From Chamaelirium japonicum (lineage: Eukaryota > Streptophyta > Magnoliopsida > Liliales > Melanthiaceae): 64,000 nt of DNA. The first letter of the stretch is position 1. Each line of letters begins with the position of its first letter. Location of the stretch: assembly GCA_947650365.1 (NCBI GenBank), contig OX393550.1, forward strand, positions 69,061,744 to 69,125,743, read 5' to 3'. Below the pieces are notes generated by a model. The model was not told the DNA's origin. It saw only the letters and a program-made list of their open reading frames with translations, and made no database searches. Of this stretch, positions 32,150 to 44,774 are shown piece after piece. A program made the translations under genes and the position numbers.

Positions 32150-33019
32150 CTATGAAACTAGAGAACAACTGGATACTACAAGGGATTCCACTATGTGGAT
32201 TTGAGATACACCTGTCTCAGCCTTCTTGGGAGCAGCACGGCAGTCACCCTTCCAGTGCCCCTTCTTGCCGCATCGGAAATATTTTCCTTTGGGCTTCGCC
32301 GGACCATTCTGCTTAGGAACCTGCAACTGCACCTGGCCCATCTTCACGGGTTTCTTAGACTTTTTTTTTTGAAACTTGCCTTTGGCTTTCAGAGAAGAAT
32401 TCCGCTCTACGTTCAGGGATTGAGCTCCTGCCTTTATCCCGTCCTCTGCCGTCTGGAGCACCGCTAGGAGCTCTGCGTTAGACATCTCCAACCGGTTAAG
32501 GTTGAAGTTGGTAACGAAGCCCTTAAACGTTCCTGACAGAGACACGAGGAAAATATCGGTCTGAATCTCCGCATCCAAGATGACATCGAAGGAACCAAGC
32601 TCGTTTACATAGCCAAATAATTTCAGTATATGATCCCGAACTAAAGTCCCCTCTGCCATCTTCGTGGACACCAATTTCTTGATGGTCAGGTAACGAGTTA
32701 CCCGACTACGACCCTCGAATATTGTAGAGCATCATGTCTGAAGCAAAGGGCATGTCTTCGACTTGCTTCTAAAGGACGGTCTGCAAGGATGCCACAATGT
32801 AGCACTTGCACATCTCATCAGCATCTAGCCAGTCTTTCCATTCCTTTAACTGGGCTCAGTTGCACTTGGTCCCGGCATGGCCGGTTGAGGGGTACTTAGG
32901 GCAATTATGTATTTGCCAACCCTTAGGACGAGCATCAGGTTATGCTTCCAGTCCTCGTAGTTTGGTCCCGTAAGTTTATTATCATTAAATATGGAGGCAA
33001 GGGGGTTGAGCTTGGTCAT
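32150..33019 (-). pseudogene. Copia A gag with mutated zinc knuckle
   Basis: UBN2-type gag. The main open piece (32150-32674, 174 aa) reads from MVSTKMAEGTLVRDHILKLF through a Lys-rich region to YFRCGKKGHWKGDC, where the first Cys of the CX2CX4HX4C knuckle is Tyr. The N-terminal piece from 33019 has a frame break near 32,850. A Trp-containing segment (EWKDWLDADEMCKC, about 32,820-32,790) is readable and serves as a comparison for family B. Confidence 0.85.
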
Positions 33020-33121
33020 GATTTCTGTAAATAATGGTTCAAAGCAAAATTAGGGTTTACTACAGTCTATTTCATAGAATTTAGAAATAGATAATGTTTA
33101 CTCCAGCCGCTATGTCTTCAC

Positions 33122-35255
33122 TGTTGGAAATTAATCCATAGTCGAGGCTCGCAGCGGAAGCGATTTTGCGGTCGAAAGACCGTTCATGGTGCACGTTACA
33201 CGATTTAAACTTTCATCGAAACTAATCTACATATGTGTGCATGCGTATGCACGTGAATCGAACACCCTAACGGCAATCTAGCGTAATGATTAACTAGCAT
33301 GCATGCAAATCATAATACTCGCTAGATCTACATGTTAGATTACACATACCTTTCGTACGGATCTTTTAACCGCGGAGAATTGTCTTCTTTGTCGATGGAG
33401 ACGAAAGATCGTTCGCGAAGATGCCGATGGTACGATTGGAGACGTTGCCTTCTTGTTCACCCGATCTCTCACGATGCACGGAACGTCGCTCTCGGATCTC
33501 TGAGTGCCTCCGAAGAATGACCCTTCTCCTTCTTCAGAACTCCACGCGAGGAAGACGACGTTGCAAGTGGGAAACGGGAGATGGATTCGGGAGAGAACTA
33601 GAGAGATGAGAGGAGAGGGGGGGTTCGGTTTTTCCAACCATAGGGCCGGGCCCCTATAGCCCTTTATATAGGGCCGGCCTTCCTCTTTGGATAAGAATCC
33701 AAGGGGATAAAAACCTTCCACAATTATCTCTCCATTATCTCCTTTTTATCTCTCCACGTATTTATCCGTTTTCCCACTTTTTAGGGCTCGATCTTAACCA
33801 ATTCTTAGCCCTATCCCTATCATATGGCCGACCCTATAGATGAGGGATTCTCATCTCTATAACATAGGGCCGGCCCTAGCAAGGTCTCCCACTGCTAGGG
33901 TCGGCCAACAGTGAGATCCGGCGGAGTGAGGTTTTTACCAAAACGTCCTGATGCCTCATTTTGATCATTTCTAGCGTGCGATACCTAGCGGCCATTACTT
34001 AAGTGATATCTACTAGTTACCTACTATTAACTGAGGCCACCAGAGGGTGCCTCTAGCAAAGTCAACTAGTCAACTTGCAGCATACCCCGGTGCATCGCAC
34101 CAATGCAGCGAAGTTCACTTATGGCTAGGGATTACTACATGCGACTCTGTACTAGTCTAGGTCATAACCCTTAGTACTCGTATGTAGTTACGCATCTACC
34201 GTGCTCTAGTGCCAAGCACACACGGAGCGTATACTTCTTTCTTCCTCCTAATGCTTATGGTGTTCCGAGGAGATGGTTCAAGAACCGTACATAATGTTGA
34301 TAAGGTGGAACCATCAGGGACCGGGGTTCATGACTTCTAACTCAAGCTCGATCGACACACTACCCGAGTGTACCATCGATCCTCTGAGCTCGAGTTAACC
34401 TGCGTAGCCACCCAGAGTGCGACGCAGGCTGCACTCCAATTCACCCAGACTTACTATGTTCTCCATCATACCCCTGCTCTCCGCTTAGTAGTGGTAAACC
34501 CGCTGTCCCTCCATATGATGCCATGATTCACTTCGAGCGGTGGAGACTACCGTCAGACTGGAATGATCATATGACTTGGTTCTTTCCAGGTTGACCTATA
34601 CATCGTACCTCTGATTACCCCGTCGAGTAATCGAACCCGGTCAACAGTCAAACTGGTGACCACCAGGCCTGGGTTTGGTACAGTGTAAGTCATACCAAGG
34701 AACGCACCTCCCTTCAGGGGTGTGGATGGCCTGCAGGAGTGACACGCTAATGCAACGCCAGCCGGGTAACCCAGTACACCATGGTTTTGGATCACTGTAT
34801 ATGGATCCTCACATATTGGTGCACCAAAGCACCACGCAACTGGTTAGTCCATCAGACGTGGTTCCTCAGGGTTTAGGACCGTTTTACCCTAAGCAGAAAC
34901 ACGGCTTAGTGTACCAATGTCTGCTCACTGATCTGTACACCGTGTTAGTTCCGTTCAGCCACAGACACTGTGCCTGGTGATGACCATGGTGAAGACTTCC
35001 CATGAACTGTCATCGCCAACAGCTCATTATGATAAGGCGACCAACCTGATCATAGCTGCGAACTGATTTAGATTATATAGGACCAATCCACTCAGTCTTC
35101 AACTCAGTGGACTACCATATAATCATGGCTCTCTGTTCATTAAAAGAACACATAACTATGTTATGTACCATTATACATCTCATATAATAATAACTATCAA
35201 TCTTTATTAGACCAAAACTTAAAGTTTACAAGCTTCGAACACATCAATCCTAACA
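33122..35255 (-). repeat. 3' LTR of copia B (2134 bp)
   Basis: Plus-strand ends TGTTGGAAATTAATCC and ATCAATCCTAACA. Near-identical to 42116-44250. Contains repeated AGGGCCGGCC motifs (about 33645, 33670 and 33865) and the CACCCAGAGTGCGACGC block (about 34410). Confidence 0.92.
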
Positions 35256-35377
35256 ATCTCCCACTTGGTCTAGCGTAGCAAAACGGTTTTGACTCCCATC
35301 GCGTCCACATGTCACTCGAATGCCTTGGTAGGTATTGCCTTTGTGAAAGGATCAGCAACATTATCTGTAGATGCAAT

Positions 35378-35779
35378 CTATGTCATCGCTACTCGCCCTT
35401 GCTTTTGAAACTGCCGAATCAAGTGGAACTTGCGCTCGATGTGCTTTCCCTTTTGGTGATGTCTTGGCTCCTTTGCTTGTGCTACCGCCCCACTATTATC
35501 GCAGTAAAACACAATAGATAACTGGGCCTCTGGTACGCACCCCAAATCCGTAAGGAATTTCTTGAGCCATACCGCCTCTTTGGCTGCCTCGCACGCTGCA
35601 ACGTACTCAGCCTCTGTAGTAGAGTCTGCGATGCATTTCTGCTTCACACTCTGCCAACTAACCGCTGCTCCTCCTAACATAAACACAAAACCCGATGTCA
35701 ACTTTCTGGATTCCAAATCTGATATAAAGTCAGAATCTGTGTATCCAATCGGCGTCAGTTCTTGTGCAGTGTAAACCAA
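35378..35779 (-). pseudogene. Copia B RNase H
   Basis: A 133-aa open piece: YTDSDFISDLESRKLTSGF, IADSTTEAEYVAACEAAKE and VFYCDNSGAVAQAKEPRHH, the three catalytic regions of copia RNase H. It ends with KFHLIRQFQKQGRVAMT and a stop. The upstream YLRRTR region lies in another frame (35755-36171), marking a 1-base frameshift at about 35,790 that is shared with copy B'. Confidence 0.88.
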
Positions 35780-38001
35780 CTCATAGTCCCTGTTCTACGA
35801 AGGTACTTGAGTATACACTTCACATCTATCCAGTGATCTGGACCCGGATTCGACTGAAACCGACCCATCATGCCTACTGCGAAACAGATATCTGGCCTTG
35901 TACAATGCATAGCATACATTCGACTACCTAATGCAGAAGCATAAGGTATCTTCTGCATTTCTGCTCTCTCCTCAGGTGTCTTAGGACATTGATCCTTAGA
36001 CAGTTTTACGCCATGTCTAAATAACACAAAACCCTTCTTGGAGTCTTGCATGTCAAACCTAGCCATAATCTTATCTATATACGCAGCCTGTGATAGCGAG
36101 AGACTCCTATTCTGGCGATCACGTGTTACCTTGATCCCCAAAATATAACTCGCTTCACCTAGGTCTTTCATATCGAACTATGTTGACAACCAGACTTTTA
36201 TCGTTGACAATGTTCCAACATCATTTCCAATGAGTAGAATATCATCTACGTAAAGTATCAAATATACCATTGTAGTCTTATCACTCCTCTTGTATACACA
36301 CAAGGTTCGAAATCTCCATTTCGGTGGAAATTTCGACCTTCTGGATATGGAAATATTTCGTGGAAATATTTCGACAGTGTGGAAATATTGCAATTTTGTA
36401 GAAATGGTGGAAATATTGATTTTTTGATGGAATTTTTTAGTGAAACTCCGGATAGTCATAAACCAAGTATAGATACACACTTTGGAACACTCAAATAATA
36501 TGTGTACCCTATCTAGGGGTGTAGAGTTTCACATAATATGTATTCAATGTATTGAGTCTGAGTCTTGTGCAATCTTATTTAGTTCGGTTTTGATATATAT
36601 TTTTCAAATGTTTTTTAATCTTTTTTTGGATAAAAATATTTTTGAAATAAATATTAGTTGATTGTTAAAATAATGTTTCAAAAGATTTTGAAAGCGGACT
36701 TAAAACAAGAAAGTTATGCAAATTTGAAATTGTGCAAAAATTATGCTGAAATGTGAAACACTGTTTTTTTACTAAGTTTGAAAAAAAGAGTTTTTATATA
36801 GAAAAGTTTTTATGCATTCAAAATTTTCTAAGACGGACCATGGTTTTCTAGATGTACTCGTACTTCTACATCTTGTGGAATTTTTTGAGCTAAAAAGGAG
36901 TTGATTTAATCACTTTTCTCACCATGTAGATTTTATAAAAATCCATAAAAACTGTTTTCTCCTACTAAAATTGAAAGTTTACTTTTTGATTCCTTTATTT
37001 TTTGATTTTTTTGATATTTTTATTGAAATCAAATGGGGGGGTATTTGCTTATTTACATATAATAACTTAAAGTAAATGGAGAAAATAAAAATTAAGTAAA
37101 ACGACATTTACTTATAATATATTATATGTAAATAAGCTGCTGAGAACCAGGCCCCCCAGTCCCCTTTTATAACCAGTCAGTCACAGAATTTTGGATAAAT
37201 TTTGCGAAATTTTTCAAACTTTTCGTGAAATTTCGACAATATCTCGCGATATTTCGTGGAGATGGAAATATTTCGTGGAAATATCGCGATATTTCACGAA
37301 ATCGCTCGATATTTTGACAGTTTCAATTTGGCTCGAGATTGCAGGTGGTATTTCGTATCGGGTTTTCATATTTCCGATATATTTCGCGATATTTCACGAA
37401 ATATATCGATTTTTTGTTCCATGTATACACATGGTTCATCCTCGTTTTGAGTAAATCCATATGACTGGATTGCCTGATCAAAATGGATGTTCCAACTTCT
37501 AGATGCTTGCTTTAGTTCATAAATGGACTTCTGCAACTTGCAAACTAGATATTCCTGACCTTCTGACTCAAAACCTGGTGGCTGCATCATATAAATATCT
37601 TCTTCCAAATTTCCATTGAGGAATGCTGTCTTGACATTCATTTGCCAGATCTCCCAGTTGTAATGGGTTGCAATGGATGGGAGGATCCGAATAGACTTTA
37701 TCATAGCTACCGGCGAGAAGGTTTCGTCAAAGTCGATTCCTTCTCTCTGTGTATAACCCTTAGCAACTAATCTAGCTTTATAAGTCTCGATTGTACCATC
37801 GGCTCCTCTCTTCTTCTTATACACCCACTTACACCTAATAGGTTTAATATTGGATGATGGTGTAACAAGAGTCCAGACTGCGTTATGGGACATTGATGCA
37901 ATTTCTGCCTCCATAGCTTTTTGCCAGTCAGAGCTGTCAGAAGCTCCCACTGCCTCATCGTAGCTCAGTGGGTCATCCTCCTGACCCTCTGGATTAACCA
38001 A
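35755..38001 (-). pseudogene. Copia B reverse transcriptase, split by a transposon
   Basis: The N-terminal piece 37432-38001 contains WVYKKKRGADGTIETYKARL, the FSPVAMIKSIRIL region and VKTAFLNGNLEEDIYMMQPP, ending FTQNEDEPCVY at the insertion. The other half resumes at 36300: KRSDKTTMVYLILYVDDILL, with an intact YVDD. A stop at about 36,178 precedes FDMKD, and piece 35755-36171 carries MKDLGEASYILGIKV to MHCTRPDICFAVGMM. Copy B' has the uninterrupted arrangement. Confidence 0.9.
36301..37421. mobile_element. 1.1-kb TIR element inserted in copia B RT
   Basis: TGTATACACA occurs on both sides (36291-36300 and 37422-37431), while copy B' has it once. The true duplication is 8-10 bp (TATACACA if the right end is taken as ..GTTCCATG). 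The ends are CAAGGTTCGAAATC and, on the other strand, CATGGAACAAAAAATC, imperfect inverted repeats. Subterminal parts are dense in GAAATATTTCG and related motifs in both orientations; the middle is AT-rich and non-coding. A hAT-like assignment is likely but not proven. Confidence 0.85.
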
Positions 38002-38085
38002 TAAGGTTTCTCCATAGTATCTGTCAGGAGCTCTGATGCTTCTCCCACTGCGACGAGGTGGTGGTTGTGTTACAAGATGAATAGG

Positions 38086-39420
38086 TTATACAGTTTCTAG
38101 TATATTAGTGTCTGTAATGTCAGTTCCCACTATGCTTTCGGATGCGCTCTCTGATCTAGTACCCAGTAGCTCATTCAGAACTACCTTACTAGCAGGCTTG
38201 TGGTCCATAATATAATCATATTCTAGGAAAATGGCATTCGTTGAAATGATTACCTTCTTTTCCTCAGGATCATAAAATAGTCCACCTTTAGTCTCTTTGG
38301 GATATCCTACAAACAGACATGATTTGGACTTTGGCTCCATCTTTTTCCTCTTGTCTACCCGCATATGTGCAGGACATCCCCATATTCTGAAATGCTGTAG
38401 TGTTGGCTTTTGCTTTGACCACAGTTCTCTAGGGGTCTGAGGCACTGATTTAGACGGAACGTGGTTCAGAACATATGCTGCTGTCTGAAGGGCATATCCC
38501 CAAAAGGTCGTTGGTAAACAGGCATAACTCATCATGCTTCGAACCATGTCCAACAAGGTTCGATTCCTTCTCTCAGAGACTCCATTCTGTTGTTGGGTAC
38601 CTGGAGCAGTTAACTGGGATGTTATCCCATGCTCCACCAAATACCCAAGGAACTCGTCAGATAGGTATTCACCTCCTCGATCAGATCGAAGGGTTTTTAT
38701 ACATTTACCTGTCTGCTTTTCTACTTCAGCCCTGAACTTTTTGAACATATCAAAGGATTCCGACTTCCGATGCATAAGGTAAATGTAACCATATCTTGAG
38801 TAATCATCAGTAAAAGTGATGAAGTACTCATGGCCTCCTATCGCCTTGACGCTCATGGGTCCACATACATCTGAATGGATTAACTCCAATACATCAGTAG
38901 CTCTCACTCCTTTGCCTTTGAAGGCCATCTTGGTCATTTTGCCTTCCAGACAGGATTCACAGGTGGGAAGGATCTCCGTAGGATCTGTTTCTAGAAGCCC
39001 GGTCTTTACCAACCTATGGATCCTGTCTAAGGCAATATGCCCAAGCCGTAAGTGCCACAATTGGGTTAAATTTTCTGAAGGTTTCTTACGCTTAGATGAA
39101 TTAACATTAAATGCTGAAGTTATTATGTTATCTTTCTCAAATTTAGGACTGACAATATAGAGATGATTCTGAACCATTCCTCTTATTATAAAAGTTCCAT
39201 TCAGTTTAAACGACACACCAGAAGCATCAAAATAAACTGAATAACCTTCATTAACTAAAGAAGAAACATAAATTAAGTTACGTCTCAAGGACGGTACATA
39301 AAAGACATCTCTAAGAGTCAAAGTCTTATTATTCGAAAAACTAAGAGTAACATCTCCAATAGCTTCAGCAGCAGCCACGGCCTCAGTTCCCATGCTCAAG
39401 GTCACCTCTCCATCAAGCAA
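38086..39420 (-). pseudogene. Copia B pre-integrase/integrase
   Basis: A 444-aa open piece, the longest intact part of this copy. It starts just after the protease active site (LSMGTEAVAAAEAIGDVTLS) and has the zinc motif LRLGHIALDRIHRLV..CESCLEGK. The full catalytic triad is present, with HSDVCGP, LRSDRGGEY and NGVSERRNRTLLD. The C-terminal part reads TTFWGYALQTAAYVLNHVPS, FRIWGCPAHMRVDKRKKM and GLFYDPEEKKVIIS. It ends DTNILETV at a stop where copy B' continues into the linker. Confidence 0.9.
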
Positions 39421-40364
39421 CCTTCTGCTTTCCCGAAACCCCTGAAGAGATTACAAGCATGGTTAGTGGATCCTGAATCCACAATCCAACTAGCAAAATA
39501 ACTATTACTTGAAAGAAATGATTCAACAACTAAGAGTTGTAGATTACCTTCGCCAGCATTCTGAGGTTTCTTGCAGTCCTTCTTCCAATGACCCTTCTGG
39601 CCACACCGGAAACACTTTGTGCCCGGTTTCTTTGATTCTCCAGACCCAGAGGCCCCAGCAGAGTCCTGCACAGGCGCTGACTTAGGTTTCTTCTTATGTT
39701 TCTTGTCTAGAGATTTACCAGGCTTCTTGAAGGATCTGCGTTGCACGTGAAGTGCTTCGTCCTTCTGCTTGAATCCATCCTCAGCTGCCTGGAGAGCTCC
39801 CAGAAGCTCTGTATTTTTCATAGCCAACTTGTTTAAATTAAAGTTGGTGACAAAGCCTTCAAAGGCTCCAGACAGTGACGAGAGGAAGATGTCTGTCATC
39901 ACCTCGCCTTCTAGCATAATGTCCATGGTAGCTAGTTCGTTCTGGAACCCAAACATTTTCATCATGTGTTCCCAAACCAGCGTCCCATTGGACATCTTAG
40001 TGCCGACGAGTTTCTTGATGGTAAGGTATCGCGTAACGCGATTGTGACCTTCAAACATCTCCTTCAGATACAACATCATGTCAGAAGCGTCGGGCATCTC
40101 CTCGACTTGCTTCTGCAGAGTTGTTTGCAAGGATGCTATAATATAGCATTTACATATTTCATTAGATTCCTTTCAGTCAGTAAAAGCCTTTAACTGTGCC
40201 TCTGTGGCATCGGGTCCTGGCAAATCCGGCTCAGGGTCATTCAGGGCTGTCATGTGTTTACCTATCCTTAAGACCAGGTACAGGTTGCGCTTCCAGTCCT
40301 CATAGTTGGGACCGGTAAGTTTGTGGTCATTTAGGATAGCGGACAAGGGGTCTAACTTGGTCAT
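39402..40364 (-). pseudogene. Copia B gag and protease start
   Basis: The N-terminal gag (40173-40364, MTKLDPLSA..) stops at TGA. The main piece from 40130 (242 aa) has the UBN2 region (MLYLKEMFEGHNRVTRYLTI), a Lys-rich stretch and an intact knuckle CFRCGQKGHWKKDC. The protease site WIVDSGSTNHAC follows, then a frameshift changes the end to FGKAEGCLMER. So the nucleic-acid-binding and protease motifs are intact, but not in one frame. Confidence 0.88.
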
Positions 40365-42115
40365 CTGAAAATAAAAGACTGAATAATGAGAATGCATTAA
40401 AACTTATTTTTTTTGGATTTTTAAAACAAGCTAATTATATCCATATGACAACGCTACCCTCAAGCGAAGCCATCTCTATGGATTAATTAATCATGTATGT
40501 AAGATCTCGGAGTAGGCTACACCTGTCCGAGGGGGCAGTGTGCAGGTCTTCCGCTTACATAGGTCTTTCCCTTGATCCTATCCAAATCTGCCAACTACGG
40601 GTTTTAATGGACCATGGTTATCTTTTGGCCAGTACCACGTGATCACCGTTGTCTTCGCAACGAATACCTCACGTGTACTTAGGATGCTTACCCACGAGCT
40701 TAGGCAATTACGGCACGGGAATTCTAACGGCCCCCACGAGGGTGAGTAAAGCCTGAACACTTGGCACCGTAACTGTCATATCCCGAAGGAGATCACTAAG
40801 TAGTTTGGCATAGAAAAAACACAGCTCTCACCCGAGGGGGTTGTTGAGTTATGCCCTTCCACCCGAGTACGACGTGATTAGCCGTGGAGGCCAGAGGATC
40901 TCTAAGAGTCCTCTATTACATCCCTTATAAATATATGAGGGTTATTTTGCGAGTATGAATTTATGTAAATACAAAGGTAGCGACCTCCTATATACTAGAC
41001 CCTGGTCACACCATGCTCCCACTAGCGTTCAAGCCCTTTGCCTAGCATTAATCATTTTCGGAATATCATAGTCCCTGCCTCAAGCGGATTTCTCCATTCA
41101 AGGGTCACATTACATATTCCGAGAATATCGATGTTTTGCAAAATTGGTTATCATGCTAATGCTCTGGAGCTAATCCTAGAATCAGACTCACTGGAAAGGA
41201 CTCCCACTAGTCATGGCGCCTCGCTTATAAATTTGACAATTGATGTTCAATGGATCTCCATCTCATCTTTGATTTCGATACTGGCCAAATAGGCACACCC
41301 GACTAGTCGGGTGCTGACCTAATGGTGGCATAACCATATGTGATGGGATCCCACTAATATCAAAAGTTAACTAAATAATAGGCGTCATCTAGCGGGATCC
41401 TATACTCAAACAGTCGCTTGGACCGGTGGGGAAAGACATCCCTCTGAAAACTGATAATCACATTATCTCATCGGGGTTCGATATGAAACATAAAGAACTA
41501 ATAAAGAAAGCAACTATTAAAACTGAATTAAGTTCAGGGTCCGACCCCTGAACCTAATTAGCACAGCGCAGGCCTCTAGCTTTCTTCGCAAGGTTCCTTG
41601 GTCCGGCTCCTCCGTCGCGCTCGCGAACACTTTACCGGATCGCCTTTATCCTCCAGGGTTCCGCTTCCGCTCCCGATGGTGGATTTCTTTGGCACATCTT
41701 TCTTCTCGATCTGTAACCGAAAAAGTCTAGTACGCTTCGAGCAAGTGCTCGCTCGTACACAATTTCCTAGAAAGAAAAGAAAATACACCAAGAAAAAAAA
41801 AGGCCATGGGAACCGAGGATGGTCAACCCGCATCACTCGCCCAATCTACGTCTCAATTACATATCCACAAACATAAAGAGCAAATCCAGACAATGGCTAA
41901 CTCGGGGTCCGACCCCCGGTAGCAAGCACAAAACATAGATCTAGATTTTTTATAGCGGCGCCATGCAAGAATGATTAATAGAACAAGCACAATCTATACA
42001 TATGCATGATCTAAGCGTAAGAACCCCGATGATTTCACGCATTCATCATGCGCACACATGTTGGTTTCATGAAAAAACGTAAAACGCACACCACTAATGC
42101 GGCTCTGATACCAAT
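40365..42115 (-). other. Copia B leader with primer-binding site
   Basis: About 1.75 kb of non-coding leader. The minus strand next to the LTR reads AATTGGTATCAGAGCC (plus 42100-42115), complementary to the 3' end of initiator tRNA-Met. The motif GGGTCCGACCCCTGAAC (about 41538) recurs as GGGTCTGACCCCTGAAC in A's leader (about 49021), which shows that the A and B leaders are related. No gene is seen here. Confidence 0.75.
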
Positions 42116-44250
42116 TGTTGAAAATTAATCCATAGTCGAGGCTCGCAGCGGAAGCGATTTTGCAATCGAAAGACCGTTCATGGTGCACGTTACACGATTT
42201 AAACTTTCATCGAAACTAATCTACATATGTGTGTATGCGTATGCACGTGAATCGAACACCCTAACGGTAATCTAGCGTAATGATTAACTAGCATGCATGC
42301 AAATCATAATACTCGCTAGATCTACATGTTAGATTACACATACCTTTCGTACGGATCTTTTAACCGCGGAGAATTGTCTTCTTTGTCGATGGAGACGGAA
42401 GATCGTTCGCGAAGATGCCGATGGTACGATTGGAGACGTTGCCTTCTTGTTCACCCGATCTCACACGATGCACGGAACGTCGCTCTCGGATCTCTGAGTG
42501 CCTCCAAAGAACGACCCTTCCCCTTCTTCAGAACTCCACGCGAGGAAGACGAAGTTGCAAGCGGGAAACGGGAGATGGATTCGAGAGAGAACTAGAGAGA
42601 TGAGAGGGGAGGGGGGGTTCGATTTTTCCAACCATAGGGCCGGCCCCCTATAGCCCTTTATATAGGGCCGGCCTTCCCCTTTGGATAAGAATCCAAGGGG
42701 ATAAAAACCTCCCACAATTATCTCTCCATTATCTCCTTTTTATCTCTCCACGTATTTATCCGTTTTCCCACTTTTTAGGGCTCGATCTTAACCAATTCTT
42801 AGCCCTATCCCTATCATATGGCCGGCCCTATAGATGAGGGATTCTTATCCCTACAACATAGGGCCGGCCCTAGCAAGGTCTCCCACTGCTAGGGTCGGCC
42901 AACAGTGAGGTCTGGCGGAGTGAGGTTTTTACCAAAACGCCCTGATGCCTCATTTTGACCATTTCTAGCGTGCGATACCTAGCGGCCATTACTTAAGTGA
43001 TATCTACTAGTTACCTACTATTAACTGAGGCCACCAGAGGGTGCCTCTAGCAAAGTCAACTAGTCAACTTGCAGCATACCCCGGTGTATCGCACCTATGC
43101 AGCGAAGTTCACTTATGGCTAGGGATTACTACATGCGACTCTGTACTAGTCTCGGGCATAACCCTTAGTACTCGTATGTAGTTACGCATCTACCGTGCTC
43201 TAGTGCCAAGCACACACGGAGCGTATACTTCTTTCTTCCTCCTAATGCTTATGGTGTTCCGAGGAGATGGTTCAAGAACCGTACATAATATTGATAAGGT
43301 GGAACCATCAGGGACCGGGGTTTATGGCTTCCAACTCAAGCTCGATCGACACACTACCCGAGTGTATCATCGATCCTCTGAGCTCGAGTTAACCTGCGTA
43401 GCCACCCAGAGTGCGACGCAGGCTGCACTCCAATTCATCCAGACTTACTATGTTCTCCATCATACCCCTGCTCTCCGCTTAGTAGTGGTAAACCCGCTGT
43501 CCCTCCACATGATGTCATGATTCACTTCGAGCGGTAGAGACTACCGTCAGACTCGAATGATCATATGACTTGGTTCTTTCCAGGTTGACCTATACATCGT
43601 ACCTCTGATTACCCCGTCGAGTAATCGAACCCGGTCAACAGTCAAACTGGTGACCACCAGGCCTGGGTTTGGTACAGTGTAAGTCATACCAAGGAACGCA
43701 CCTCCCTTCAGGGGTGTGGATGGCCTGCAGGAGTGACACGCTAATGCAACGCCAGCCGGGTAACCCAGTACACCGTGGTTTTGGATCACTGTATATGGAT
43801 CCTCACACATTGGTGCGCCAAAGCACCACGCAACTGGTTAGTCCATCAGACGTGGTTCCTCAGGGTTTAGGACCGTTTTACCCTAAGCAGAAACATGGCT
43901 TAGTGTACCAGTGTCTGCTCACTGATCTGTACACCGTGTTAGTTCCGTTCAGCCACAGACACTGTGTCTGGTGATGACCATGGTGAAGACTTCTCATGAA
44001 CTGTCATCGCCAACAGCTTATCATGATGAGGCGACCATCCAGATCATAGCTGCGAACTGATTTAGATTATATGGGACCAATCCACTCAGTCTTCAACTCA
44101 GTGGACTACCATATAACCATGGCTCTCTGTTCATTAAAAGAACACATAACTATGTTATGTACCATTATGTATCTCATATAATAATAACTATCAATCTTTA
44201 TTAGACCAAAAGTTAAAGTTTTACAAGCTTAGAACACATCAATCCTAACA
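42116..44250 (-). repeat. Shared LTR between copia B and B' (2135 bp)
   Basis: It acts as 5' LTR for B (primer site at 42101-42115 on its left) and as 3' LTR for B' (purine tract ATCTCCCACTTGG at 44251-44263 on its right). One LTR serving two interiors is the product expected from unequal recombination between LTRs. Confidence 0.92.
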
Positions 44251-44405
44251 ATCTCCCACTTGGTCTAGCGTAGCAAAACGGTTTTGACTCCCATCACGTC
44301 CACATGTCGCTCGAATGCCTTGGTAGGTATTGCCTTTGTGAAAGGATCAGCAACATTATCTGTAGATGCAATCTGTGTCACCGCTACTCGCCCTTGCTTT
44401 TGAAA

Positions 44406-44774
44406 CTACCGAATCAAGTGGAACTTGCGCTCGATGTGCTTCCCCTTTTGGTGATGTCTTGGCTCCTTTGCTTGTGCTATCGCCCCACTATTGTCGCAGT
44501 AAAGCACAATAGGTAACTGGGCCTCTGGTACGCACCCCAAATCCGTAAGGAATTTCTTGAGCCATACCGCTTCTTTGGCTGCCTCGCACACTGCAACGTA
44601 CTCAGCCTCTGTAGTAGAGTCTGCGATGCATTTCTGCTTCACACTCTGCCAACTAACCGCTGCTCCTCCTAACATAAACACAAAACCTGATGTCAACTTT
44701 CTGGATTCCAAATCTGATATAAAGTCAGAATCTGTGTATCCAATCGGCGTCAGTTCTTGTGCAGTGTAAACCAA
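44406..44774 (-). pseudogene. Copia B' RNase H
   Basis: A 122-aa open piece with YTDSDFISDLESRKLTSGF, IADSTTEAEYVAVCEAAKE and VLYCDNSGAIAQAKEPRHH. It is cut by a stop after FHLIR (44,406), where B reads through. The join to RT has the same frameshift as B, so that break predates the duplication. Confidence 0.88.

Larger units (their letters stand above)
29059..33019 (-). pseudogene. Copia A gag-pol, decayed
   Basis: Copia polyprotein coding region in the order gag, protease, integrase, RT, RNase H, starting at the ATG at 33019-33017 (MTKLNPLASIFNDNKLTGPN). Individual parts are listed separately. Frame breaks occur in early gag (about 32,850), between gag and protease (about 32,150), in integrase after SLRSD (about 31,340), between integrase and RT, and in RNase H. 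Together these remove any chance of a functional product. Downstream of RNase H the frame can be followed to DPFTK near 29,150, a normal copia terminus, then the purine tract and LTR. Confidence 0.88.
35256..40364 (-). pseudogene. Copia B gag-pol, interrupted by a TIR element
   Basis: Copia polyprotein region starting at the ATG at 40364 (MTKLDPLSAILNDHKLTGPN). Breaks visible: a TGA at 40173-40175 in early gag; a 1-base loss near 39,450 between gag and protease; a stop after the integrase-RT linker (about 38,085); a 1.1-kb transposon at 36301-37421 in RT; a stop at about 36,178; and a frameshift near 35,790. The purine tract lies at 35256-35268. Parts are listed separately. Confidence 0.88.
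33122..42115 (-). mobile_element. Copia B: 3' LTR and interior
   Basis: Family B copy whose 3' LTR is 33122-35255, with the interior running to the primer site at 42101-42115. Its 5' LTR (42116-44250) is shared with the adjoining copy B'. The base just outside the 3' LTR belongs to A's leader; the outer 5-mer is TTCAC (33117-33121), but no matching TTCAC exists at the other end because the array is truncated there. The two B LTRs differ at about 10 of the first ~410 bases (roughly 2.4%), so B is younger than A. Confidence 0.88.

Noticed and set aside
33122..44250. Simple complete copia element with two LTRs and nothing else
   Set aside because: The LTR pair and interior look like one element, but the right LTR also serves the B' interior and no target duplication matches TTCAC on its right side.
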